The translations under genes were made by a program, and so were the position numbers. DNA of 10,336 nucleotides from Desulfohalobiaceae bacterium (lineage in GTDB: Bacteria > Desulfobacterota > Desulfovibrionia > Desulfovibrionales > Desulfothermaceae). The notes below the pieces were generated by a model. That model saw only the letters and a program-made list of their open reading frames with translations. It ran no database searches and was not told the origin of the DNA. This document shows, in pieces, positions 1 through 6,038 of the stretch; positions within the stretch are counted from its first letter, which is position 1, and every line of letters starts with the position of its first letter. The DNA is taken from the NCBI GenBank assembly GCA_021737525.1, contig JAIPDU010000037.1:1-10336 (forward strand), read 5' to 3'.

Positions 1-8
1 CCCAGCTC

Positions 9-36
9 AAGCGGCCCCGCCTGCCTTCGCTTTTTT
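9..36 (+). terminator. Possible rho-independent terminator of an off-window plus-strand gene
   Basis: AAGCG (9-13) can pair with CGCTT (28-32), extended inward by one G-T wobble, and the second arm runs into a T tract ending at 36. A plus-strand transcript entering from the left edge could end here, convergent with the DJ-1/PfpI gene. The loop is long (about 12 nt) and C-rich, so the call is weak. No coding sequence is visible in 1-104. Confidence 0.3.
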
Positions 37-104
37 GTTGTATTTCAAAAAGTTAGGCCCATTGTCATATAAAAAGAGAGCTTAGTCAGGGGCAGCCCGG
101 CAAT

Positions 105-632
105 CTACCGGGACGCGGCAAGGAGCTCGAGGATGGAGCGCATGAAGTCCGGCAGATCGTCCGGCTTGCGACTGGTCACCAGGTTGCCGTCCGTGACCGC
201 CTCCTTGTCCTCCCACCTGGCCCCGGCATGCACCAGATCGTCCTTGATGGCGAAAAATGACGTGACCCGCCGTCCCTTCAGGATCCCCGCGGAAGCCAGC
301 ATCCATCCCGCATGGCAGATCGCGGCCACCACTTTATCCTTGTCGTGCATTTTCCGCACCAGATCGACCATGCTGCGATGGCGCCGCATATGGTCCGGAG
401 CGTACCCTCCGGGGATGATCAGAACGTCCCACTCCCCCGGCTCCACATCCCTCGCCGCCAGCCCGGACGTGGCCTTCGTCCCCGACTTACCCTGGTAGGT
501 CCTGCCCTCCTCCGGCCCGACGATCCGCGTCTCCGCACCCGCCTCAAGGAGGCGGTAGTAGGGATAGATCAGCTCGTGGTCCTCGAAAAGATTCTCCACC
601 AGAACAATTGCCCTTTTGTCCGTAATCCGCAT
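105..632 (-). CDS. DJ-1/PfpI family protein (class I glutamine amidotransferase-like)
   Basis: A 175-residue protein, the usual length of single-domain PfpI/YhbO-type members of the DJ-1 superfamily. These are cytoplasmic stress proteins, variously described as proteases, glyoxalases or protein deglycases. The nucleophile elbow AICHAGW places the reactive cysteine at Cys106 next to His107. The N-terminal FEDHELIYPYYRL segment gives Glu17, matching the conserved acidic residue beside the cysteine. The third position of the PfpI-type triad, in IIPGGYAPD, is Asp80 where PfpI has Glu. The C-terminal half carries the family pattern IKDDLVHAG followed by VTDGNLVTSR. The start is an ATG with the purine-rich SD AAGGGGG about 7 nt upstream. 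The stop codon lies in the loop of a CCCGG/CCGGG hairpin (96-112), but the only T-rich stretch after it is some 15 nt further on, so termination is uncertain. Family is secure; substrate and exact activity cannot be read from sequence. Confidence 0.93.
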   Translation of the reverse strand: MRITDKRAIVLVENLFEDHELIYPYYRLLEAGAETRIVGPEEGRTYQGKSGTKATSGLAARDVEPGEWDVLIIPGGYAPDHMRRHRSMVDLVRKMHDKDKVVAAICHAGWMLASAGILKGRRVTSFFAIKDDLVHAGARWEDKEAVTDGNLVTSRKPDDLPDFMRSILELLAASR

Positions 633-677
633 ATCAACCCCCTTGTTCCCTGAAAGGTTGCATCGCGTTGCCTCCCT

Positions 678-721
678 TAGCCCGGATTTACGTTAGGCAT
701 GCCTAACTTAAATCCGGGCTA
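678..721. repeat. 44-nt near-perfect palindrome, REP/MITE-like
   Basis: The two 22-nt arms pair at 21 of 22 positions; the single mismatch is C691 against T708. The outer arms are TAGCCCGGATTTA and its near complement, and the core GTTAGGCATGCCTAAC (692-707) is a perfect 16-bp palindrome. No T run follows on either strand, which argues against a rho-independent terminator. It lies between the 3' end of the transporter operon and the 5' side of the DJ-1/PfpI gene. Most likely a repetitive extragenic palindrome or the remnant of a small mobile element. A regulator-binding site built on the TTAGGC/GCCTAA core is the alternative. Confidence 0.6.
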
Positions 722-790
722 GCAGGACAGAAGGGGAACAGGACACGACCCAGGCACTCCAGGGACTGATTCCTGTATGTCCGTCGATGA

Positions 791-849
791 CAAGGGCGGC
801 CCGGAGGGCCGTCCTTGTTCTGTCCGTAATCCACGCGAAGAGCCTCGCG
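791..849 (-). terminator. Hairpin pair downstream of the transporter operon, possible terminator
   Basis: Two hairpins follow the yehW-like stop codon. The first on the minus strand is CGCGA/TCGCG (834-849) with a 6-nt loop. The second is a GC-rich 12-position stem (791-817) with a 3-nt loop; its one imperfect pair (796/812) is a G-U wobble on plus-strand RNA and a mismatch on minus-strand RNA. Neither is followed by a convincing T run on the minus strand. They may halt or stabilise the end of the operon transcript, but this is not a textbook terminator. Confidence 0.35.
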
Positions 850-865
850 GAATGCCGACAACCGA

Positions 866-1612
866 CTACTCCTGCGCGGAAGGGACGGCTCCACGCTCCG
901 CGCGATTCATGCCCGCGTCAACCAGTATCGCGAAAAGCCCGGACAGCACGGCCCCTTGCAGGATAAAGGCGGGGTTGTCGCTGTTGAGTCCTGCAATAAT
1001 CGGAACTCCCAGGCCCCCGGCGCCGATTGTCGCCCCTATGGTTGCGGTGCCGATATTAATGACCACGGATGTTCGAATCCCGGCCATGATGACATGGAGC
1101 GCCAGGGGAACCTCCACCCGGAACAGTGTCTGCACGGCGGTTAGGCCCATGCCCTGCGCGGCTTCGTGGATCTCGGGCCCCACGGATTCCAGGCCGGAGA
1201 TCGTATTGCGCACAATGGGCAATAACCCGTAGAGAAAGAGAGCGATGATCGTCGGCTTGTAACCGAAGCCCACCATGGGGACGGAGACGGCGAGAACCGC
1301 TACCGGAGGGAAGGTCTGCCCCATGGAGACCAGGCTGTTGACCACGGGAAGAAATTCCCTGCCCCGGCTGCGGGTAACAAACACGCCCAGCCCGGTGCCC
1401 ACGAGCGTGGCCAAGGTGCTGGAGACAGCCACCATGTTCGCGTGCTGCACTACGAGCTCCCACAACGGGGCGCGGCTGTAGACCAGGTTCTCCAGATGGG
1501 GGAACGCCGGACGTAAAAGGATCTCCCACACTGAAGTGCTGCTGATGAGCAGACCAAACAGGGCCGGGAGGAGTATGAGCTTCCCCAGGGATTGAGCCTG
1601 CTTGACGGACAT
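866..1612 (-). CDS. yehW: Osmoprotectant (glycine betaine/choline) ABC transporter permease, YehW-like
   Basis: A 248-residue inner-membrane permease, close to E. coli YehW and to OpuBB/OpuBD/ProW-type proteins. Hydrophobic segments lie near residues 11-31, 58-80, 100-117, 119-136, 174-198 and 216-234. The cytoplasmic coupling (EAA) loop that contacts the ATPase is visible as EAAQGMGLTAVQTLFRVEVP at about 150-169, followed by the family pattern IGAGGLGVPI. It is the last gene of the four-gene operon. Its ATG starts 3 nt after the ATPase stop codon, and I see no good SD before it, so translation is probably coupled to the upstream gene. It should pair with the larger permease as the other half of the membrane channel. 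Family assignment is strong; the ligand is inferred from family and synteny. Confidence 0.93.
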   Translation of the reverse strand: MSVKQAQSLGKLILLPALFGLLISSTSVWEILLRPAFPHLENLVYSRAPLWELVVQHANMVAVSSTLATLVGTGLGVFVTRSRGREFLPVVNSLVSMGQTFPPVAVLAVSVPMVGFGYKPTIIALFLYGLLPIVRNTISGLESVGPEIHEAAQGMGLTAVQTLFRVEVPLALHVIMAGIRTSVVINIGTATIGATIGAGGLGVPIIAGLNSDNPAFILQGAVLSGLFAILVDAGMNRAERGAVPSAQE

Positions 1613-1615
1613 GGA

Positions 1616-2653
1616 TCAGACACCGAGCAAATCGAGGAGCCTGAGCTCCCCCTGGATTCGGCCGTTTTCATCACGCACGGGAAGGCGCTGTCTCCCGTGC
1701 TGAAGGAGGAGGGCCAGGGCCAGTCGCAGATCCGACCCCGAATCGAGCACAGGACCAGGGTCTTCTTCCCCGGATTTTCCATGCGGCGAGGATATAGCAT
1801 TCGGATTGCCTGAAGCGCTGAAACAATCGGACGCAGGGACATCACTTCCTTCCACGCCGCGGAATGAGCTGTCTGACCCGGATGCTGCGCGCATGGCATC
1901 CTGCACACGAAGCCGGGAGAGACGCTTCAGCGAACGCTCCGAGCCGATGAATCGCTCCACGAAATCATTCCGAGGCAGGGAGAGCATCCGTTCCGGTGAA
2001 TCCGCCTGAACGATGCGACCGTCCTGCATCAATCCGATTCTGGATGCGAGCCGGACCGCCTCGTCCACATCATGGGTCACGAATACCACGGTTTTGTGCA
2101 GCTCGCTCTGGATTCTCAGGAATTGTCGCTGCAGATTGGCCCTGCTAATGGGATCCAGGGCCCCGAAGGGCTCGTCCATGAGCAGGATATCCGGATCCCC
2201 TGCAAGGGCCCGGGCCACACCTATTCGCTGGGCCTGTCCCCCGGAGAGCTCACGGGGATACTTGTCCTTGAATCTGTCCGGGGGCATGTCGAAAAGCTCC
2301 AAGAGCTCCATAGCCCTGGATTTTGCCCGTCCACGCTCCCATTTGAACAGCCTGGGCACGACACAGATATTCTCCATAACGGTCATGTGGGGAAACAGAC
2401 CGATGCTCTGGATGACATACCCCATGGACCGCCTGAGCTCATGGGGTTTGAGCTCCGTGATACCGCGACCGCCCACACGGATGGACCCGCTAGTGGTCTC
2501 GATCATGCGGTTGATCATTTTCAGGGTCGTGGTCTTGCCGCACCCGGAAGGCCCTATGAGACAGCACAGCTCTCCCTCCTCCACAACAAGGCTGAAGTCG
2601 AGAACGGCCGGGGTGTCTCCAAAGAATTTGTTCACCTGTTGCAACTCGATCAT
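1616..2653 (-). CDS. yehX: Osmoprotectant ABC transporter ATP-binding protein with degenerate CBS region, YehX-like
   Basis: A 345-residue ATPase that drives betaine-type uptake. Visible motifs: Walker A GPSGCGKT (34-41), Q-loop Gln82, signature LSGGQ (136-140), Walker B ILLMDE (156-161) and switch histidine His194. This order matches OpuA/ProV/YehX ATPases. The open frame runs on upstream, but the start is the ATG at 2653: it begins the conserved MIELQQVNKFF, has the strong SD GAGGGGG 5 nt before it, and overlaps the yehY-like stop as ATGA. Beyond about residue 240 the protein resembles one CBS domain pulled apart: RVQDAMR at about 249, then a Ser/Gly/Pro-rich stretch (256-305), then a CBS-like end with LPVRDENGRIQGELRLLDLL (324-343). 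Family members such as OpuCA have two regular CBS domains, so any nucleotide or ionic-strength sensing may be altered here. Confidence 0.95.
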   Translation of the reverse strand: MIELQQVNKFFGDTPAVLDFSLVVEEGELCCLIGPSGCGKTTTLKMINRMIETTSGSIRVGGRGITELKPHELRRSMGYVIQSIGLFPHMTVMENICVVPRLFKWERGRAKSRAMELLELFDMPPDRFKDKYPRELSGGQAQRIGVARALAGDPDILLMDEPFGALDPISRANLQRQFLRIQSELHKTVVFVTHDVDEAVRLASRIGLMQDGRIVQADSPERMLSLPRNDFVERFIGSERSLKRLSRLRVQDAMRAASGSDSSFRGVEGSDVPASDCFSASGNPNAISSPHGKSGEEDPGPVLDSGSDLRLALALLLQHGRQRLPVRDENGRIQGELRLLDLLGV

Positions 2654-3846
2654 CGTAGCCCCCTCGGTGTCGCAAGACGGATCAGGAGCTGAAAGAGGGC
2701 ATCCACCCCCACGGCCAGAAGGATGGTGGGGACAGCCCCGAGCATGATCAGATCCAGGGCGGACTGCCCCAGCCCCTGAAAAATGAACACCCCCAAGCCC
2801 CCCGCTCCGATGAGCGCTGCCACGGCTGTATTGCCCACATTCTGCACGCAGGCGATGCGCAGGCCGCTGAGGAGAATGGGCAAGGCCCTGGGCAGCTCTA
2901 CGAGGAAAAGAAGCTGTACGCGGTTCATGCCCATTCCTCTGCCCGCCTCCGCAAGCTCCGGCTCCACTGCCGCAAACCCCGCATAGGTATTGCGCACGAT
3001 GGGGAGCATGGCGTACAGGGTAAGCGCGATAATTGCCGGTGTCCAGCCGATCCCTCGGAGACCCAGTTCCTTGAGAAGAGGCACGGCGGTGATCAACATG
3101 GCCAGGGGGGCGATGAGCAGGCCGAAAAGGGCCAGGCTGGGGATGGTTTGCACAATATTGAGGATATAAAAGGTCTTGTCCCGCAACCACGCTCTTCGGA
3201 ACACGATAAAACCCAGGGGAACACCGGCCAGGGTGCTGAGGCCCACGGAAAGCCCCGTGATCCACAAATGGTTGACGAGCTCCGAGACAAAGCGTTCCCG
3301 GCGCTGGATCAGCTCGGTGACCAGGGACAAGTCCTTAAGCTGCCCCGAGGCCAGGACCCACAGGGCGAGGGCGGCACCTACCCCGAGAGGGATATATACG
3401 CCCCGTCCGCTCCCTGTCCGGGAGTACAGGGCGACCAGGAGGATGAAAAAAGCAATGAGACTGATCCAGACTCCCGGCCCCATGGAGACCCTGGCATAGG
3501 GCTGAGCCTGGGAGAGGATTTCAGTGGCGGACTCGCCCACGATAAAAAGCAGACAGGACGGCGCGAGCGCCGCTGGAACGAGCTCGAGCGTCCGGATTCG
3601 CTCACTTCCGGCGAAGGAACGAAGCAGGAAATAGCCCCAGAAGAGGATCAGTCCCAGCCAGGCAGGCCAGGGCACGGCTTGAAACAGGGAAAGGCCCTCT
3701 CCGGGCGCAATGCGGTTGGCCCGAAAGATGAGGAATGCGAAGGGCCAGAGGACGGTCAAACCCAGAATGCTTCCCAGGAACAGGACTTTGGAGCGGAGGC
3801 GCGGAAGCACGGGCATGGCGTCTAGGAGGGTTCCGGATTTCCACAC
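2650..3846 (-). CDS. yehY: Osmoprotectant ABC transporter permease, large YehY-like form
   Basis: A 398-residue permease, about the length of E. coli YehY (near 385) and much longer than the partner permease. The N-terminal 180 residues carry extra hydrophobic segments (about 22-42, 62-76, 86-105, 126-141, 150-167) typical of the YehY type. The C-terminal half is a standard permease domain with the coupling loop EAGRGMGMNRVQLLFLVELP at about 300-319 and the pattern IGAGGLGVFI. The chosen start is GTG at 3846, with AGGA about 5 nt upstream. An ATG ten codons in (3816) is possible but has no evident SD. The gene overlaps the ATPase start by 4 nt. A 134-nt spacer separates it from the binding-protein gene, unusual in an otherwise packed operon. 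It forms a heteromeric channel with the YehW-like protein. Confidence 0.93.
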   Translation of the reverse strand: MWKSGTLLDAMPVLPRLRSKVLFLGSILGLTVLWPFAFLIFRANRIAPGEGLSLFQAVPWPAWLGLILFWGYFLLRSFAGSERIRTLELVPAALAPSCLLFIVGESATEILSQAQPYARVSMGPGVWISLIAFFILLVALYSRTGSGRGVYIPLGVGAALALWVLASGQLKDLSLVTELIQRRERFVSELVNHLWITGLSVGLSTLAGVPLGFIVFRRAWLRDKTFYILNIVQTIPSLALFGLLIAPLAMLITAVPLLKELGLRGIGWTPAIIALTLYAMLPIVRNTYAGFAAVEPELAEAGRGMGMNRVQLLFLVELPRALPILLSGLRIACVQNVGNTAVAALIGAGGLGVFIFQGLGQSALDLIMLGAVPTILLAVGVDALFQLLIRLATPRGLR

Positions 3847-3874
3847 CCGGTCCTGAGGTGGCTTGATTTCCGGG

Positions 3875-3951
3875 AAAAAGGAGGTTGGAGCTTCATGGGA
3901 CGCAACGTCTCTCCTCCGGGGCTATTCGCGCCGCTTTCCCCGTTTCCGGGG
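3875..3951 (-). promoter_or_regulatory. Hairpins in the spacer between binding protein and permease genes
   Basis: Read on the minus-strand mRNA, the spacer has CCCCG-GAAA-CGGGG (3951-3938), a 5-bp stem capped by a GNRA tetraloop. Further on, a GGAGG/CCTCC pair (3917-3913 with 3884-3880) runs straight into five Ts (3879-3875). The loop of this second element is 29 nt and contains a small GACG/CGTC hairpin. Such structures after a binding-protein gene often stabilise its message or partly end transcription, giving excess binding protein over the membrane parts. That role is inference here. Confidence 0.35.
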
Positions 3952-3980
3952 TGTCGAGGCCGGTGGAGCACGGAGGACGC

Positions 3981-4928
3981 TCAGGAGGAGCTTTCCGCCC
4001 CCAGCATTCCCTGCTCTTGAAGATATTGCCTGGCCACTTCCTCTGCTGGACGGCCCTCCACTGCAATCCGGGAATTGAGTTTTTGCAGGGTCTCCCGGTC
4101 CAGGGTGCGGAACAAGGGAGCCAGGATGGAGGGGATCTCGGGATATCTCTGCTTGACCTCCTGCCGGATGAGCGGAGCAGGCTGATACACGGGCTGGATA
4201 TTCTTTGTGTCCTCCAAAACCCGGAGATCGAGGGCGGAAAGCGAGCCATCGGTCCCGAAGGCCATGGCGAAATTGACACCGCTCGTGCCTCGTGCGGCCG
4301 CCTGTTCCGTCTGGGAGGTGTTGCATCCGGAAAAGACGAGGAGTTGCTCCTCCTGCAGGGAAAAGCTGTACGCCTCCTGAAATGCGGGCAGAACGTCCTC
4401 CCTATTGACGAACTCCTCGCAACAGGCCAGCTTGACTCGTCCCCCGCTATTGACGAATTCAGCAAAGTCCTCCAGCGTTGTCAGATCGTGTCTCCGGGCC
4501 AGTTCCCTACGAACGGCAATGGCCCAGGTGTTGTTGGCCGGTGCCGGCTGGAGCCAAAGGAGATCGTTCTCTTCCCGATCAAGCTCCTTGACCCTGGCAT
4601 AGGCCCTATCCGCATCCCTCCACACTTCGCTCTCCACGGAGTCGAAAAAGAACGCTCCGTTGCCGGTATACTCCGGGTAAAGGTCCAGTTGGCCGGACTT
4701 GATTGCCTTGCGGACGATAGGCGTGGTCCCGAACTCGGTCTGGTTCTCGACATCCAGGCCGCGGGAGCGAAGGAGCAAAAGCATCATTTGCCCCAACAGG
4801 GCTCCCTCGGTGTCGATCTTGGATCCGACGACCACGGGCTGTCGCTCTTCGGCCTGCCCCTTGGCAAGAACCGGCAGGAGAAGGAAGGCTACCACAACAA
4901 GGACAAAGATGCGACGCATTATGCACAT
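3981..4928 (-). CDS. osmF: Periplasmic osmoprotectant-binding protein, OsmF/YehZ-like
   Basis: Predicted periplasmic binding protein of the importer, 315 residues from the chosen ATG. The N-terminus is a Sec signal peptide: MRR, a hydrophobic stretch FVLVVVAFLLLPVLA, and a likely cleavage after GQA near residue 26. There is no lipobox cysteine. Hallmarks of the OsmF/YehZ and OpuBC group follow: GSKIDTEGALLGQ (35-47), LDLYPEYTGNGAFFF (81-95), PAPANNTWAIAV (128-139) and SGVNFAMAFGTDG near 216-228. The frame extends three codons to a TTG at 4937, but the SD AAAGGA (4944-4939) is only 1 nt from that TTG and 10 nt from the ATG at 4928, so I prefer the ATG. Another ATG lies three codons on. It is the first gene of the operon. 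Three cysteines (169, 170, 202) in the mature part are unexpected in this family. In E. coli the system imports betaine with low affinity and is under RpoS control; neither is shown here. Confidence 0.94.
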   Translation of the reverse strand: MCIMRRIFVLVVVAFLLLPVLAKGQAEERQPVVVGSKIDTEGALLGQMMLLLLRSRGLDVENQTEFGTTPIVRKAIKSGQLDLYPEYTGNGAFFFDSVESEVWRDADRAYARVKELDREENDLLWLQPAPANNTWAIAVRRELARRHDLTTLEDFAEFVNSGGRVKLACCEEFVNREDVLPAFQEAYSFSLQEEQLLVFSGCNTSQTEQAAARGTSGVNFAMAFGTDGSLSALDLRVLEDTKNIQPVYQPAPLIRQEVKQRYPEIPSILAPLFRTLDRETLQKLNSRIAVEGRPAEEVARQYLQEQGMLGAESSS

Positions 4929-5229
4929 GGTCCACAAATCCTTTGGGCTCGCATGTTGGACAAGCTACAGGGCCACCCTATGAGGCGATTGGAACATATA
5001 TAACTGTAGCAAGTAACAAGGAGTGCAGCAACCTCTGGGGGAATGCGTACGCTCCTCCCAGCGCGCAGGCCTTCAAAAAGCGGAAGGAAGCGGCAAATCA
5101 GGGATGTTCTGCCGAACAGGATCCGGATTCCCCGCTTTCAGACTATCTTATGAGGGAGGCTGATTCCGCCTTATTGGTGAGCTTTCATATGGCGGGATGG
5201 GGGCAACGGGCACGGATAACCGCGAATAA

Positions 5230-5286
5230 AGGACCGCAAGGCTGGACAAACGCCACTGTCCTTCACGAATAGCGGCCTGTTTTTTT
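5230..5286 (+). terminator. Terminator-like hairpin with T7 tract, plus strand
   Basis: AGG-A-CCGC (5230-5237, the A bulged) pairs with GCGGCCT (5272-5278), followed by G and seven Ts (5280-5286). Inside is a second 5-bp hairpin, GGACA/TGTCC (5244-5261). The orientation fits termination of a plus-strand transcript, yet all protein genes from 105 to 7976 lie on the minus strand. On the minus strand the exit side has only a short TTTATT stretch. Confidence 0.45.
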
Positions 5287-5339
5287 ATACAACCTTCATT
5301 CCCGGACTGCCCCTGGAACAGCCAAGCAGGAAAATGCTA

Positions 5340-5460
5340 GCGAGGCGAGTCAAGGGATGCGCTGACGATCCTCGCCGTATCTCAATATAATTCAAAGTGT
5401 TAGAAACATTTTCATACAAAAAAACACGAGCAACCGGAAAAAACCGCGAACCAGGTATTG
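5340..5460 (-). terminator. Probable 3' end zone of the M23-bactofilin operon
   Basis: After the bactofilin stop, the minus strand has a CCGC/GCGG inverted repeat (about 5463-5444) running into TTTTTT, then a second T7 tract (about 5424-5418). Next comes a hairpin at 5375-5340: 6 outer pairs, a 3x3 internal loop that could form tandem G-A pairs, and 4 inner pairs, followed by a TTTT four bases on. Each element alone is weak; together they make transcript termination in this zone likely. Confidence 0.35.
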
Positions 5461-5470
5461 CGGCAAAGCC

Positions 5471-6031
5471 CTACAATCCGGCTGAACGCTCTTGTGTGTC
5501 CTGCTCCGAAGAATCCTCAGTGGGCACGTTCTCCAGGTCCACGCCTTCCTCCTCCGATGGCTCGGACTGCACGCTCTCCAGGTCAAGGAGACTCTCATCC
5601 TTGGACCCGGACTGCACTGCCTCCTTCTTCTTCCAGGAACCGAAGCGGCCCTTGGGCTCATGCTCCTCGAGGGCGCCGTCCTTTTCCGCCATTCGGCACT
5701 GGCCGTTGAGGCATCCGCCTGTCACCACGGTCAGGGATTTCGTTGCCACATCGCCTTTCACCCGTCCGGTGGCCCCGATATTGATTTCCTCTTCGGAAGT
5801 GATGTTGCCGTTCACCTCCCCATGGACCATGACGAATTGGGCCCAAATATCGGCCTCCACCCGGGCGCCTTCATGGACGTAAACATTTTTCGTGCCTTCA
5901 AGGGTCCCTTTAAACTCGCCCTCAATCCAAATGCTTTCCGTGCCTTTATAGGTTCCCTCAAAGGTGCTGTCCGCTCCAATAAGTGTCGTGGAATCCCCGG
6001 AACTGTTATTTGACTTGTGCTTTTTCTTCAT
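5471..6031 (-). CDS. Bactofilin family cytoskeletal protein
   Basis: A 186-residue bactofilin (formerly DUF583), a cytoskeletal protein that polymerises without nucleotide into filaments on the inner face of the membrane and positions cell-wall enzymes. The core, about residues 16-114, has the repeating valine/isoleucine-glycine pattern of a right-handed beta-helix (for example IWIEGEFKGTLEG, EINIGATGRVKGDV) and ends in the family signature GGCLNGQCRM. The N-terminus MKKKHKSNNSSGD is basic and flexible, as is common for membrane attachment. Residues 115-186 form a long acidic Ser/Glu/Asp-rich tail, probably disordered and longer than in many bactofilins. The ATG start lies 7 nt after the M23 stop with GAGG about 10 nt upstream. 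The pairing with an M23 peptidase matches known modules such as BacA-LmdC and CcmA-Csd. Confidence 0.93.
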   Translation of the reverse strand: MKKKHKSNNSSGDSTTLIGADSTFEGTYKGTESIWIEGEFKGTLEGTKNVYVHEGARVEADIWAQFVMVHGEVNGNITSEEEINIGATGRVKGDVATKSLTVVTGGCLNGQCRMAEKDGALEEHEPKGRFGSWKKKEAVQSGSKDESLLDLESVQSEPSEEEGVDLENVPTEDSSEQDTQERSAGL

Positions 6032-6038
6032 TGAACCA

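Larger units (their letters stand above)
4938..5470. other. Structured 530-bp intergenic region without a protein gene
   Basis: No reading frame here has family features or a good SD; a 109-codon plus-strand frame (4943-5272) looks random. Instead there are several inverted repeats. A hairpin at 5035-5061 has an 8-bp stem with one bulged T. A long imperfect hairpin at 5086-5139 has about 18 pairs in four blocks and a perfect GTTC-TGCC-GAAC tip; its outer arm CCGCTTT can pair instead with AAAGCGG at 5077-5083. The others are the terminator-like element at 5230-5286 and a hairpin at 5340-5375. The region must hold the promoter and 5' leader of the osmF-like operon on the minus strand; an AT-rich stretch at about 4995-5005 (TATATA) could be part of it, but I cannot place a clean -35/-10 pair. 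A plus-strand small RNA is the other reading. No match to a known riboswitch, 6S, SRP, tmRNA or RNase P core was recognised. Confidence 0.5.

Noticed and set aside
1070..1085. A GTTCGAATCC tRNA T-loop-like string
   Set aside because: It lies inside the yehW-like coding sequence, with no acceptor stem or anticodon arm around it.
2013..2747. Plus-strand open frames of 206-244 codons opposite the ATPase
   Set aside because: They overlap the Walker and signature regions of the real gene on the other strand and look like shadows.
3885..5003. A 372-codon plus-strand open frame opposite the osmF-like gene
   Set aside because: It lies antisense to a gene with clear family motifs, shows no recognisable domain, and is explained by codon bias in GC-rich DNA.
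5161..5290. Possible cyclic-di-GMP (GEMM) riboswitch, suggested by GGACCGCAAGGCTGG
   Set aside because: The required helices and the GGGACGCAAAGCC core do not line up, and no plus-strand gene follows.
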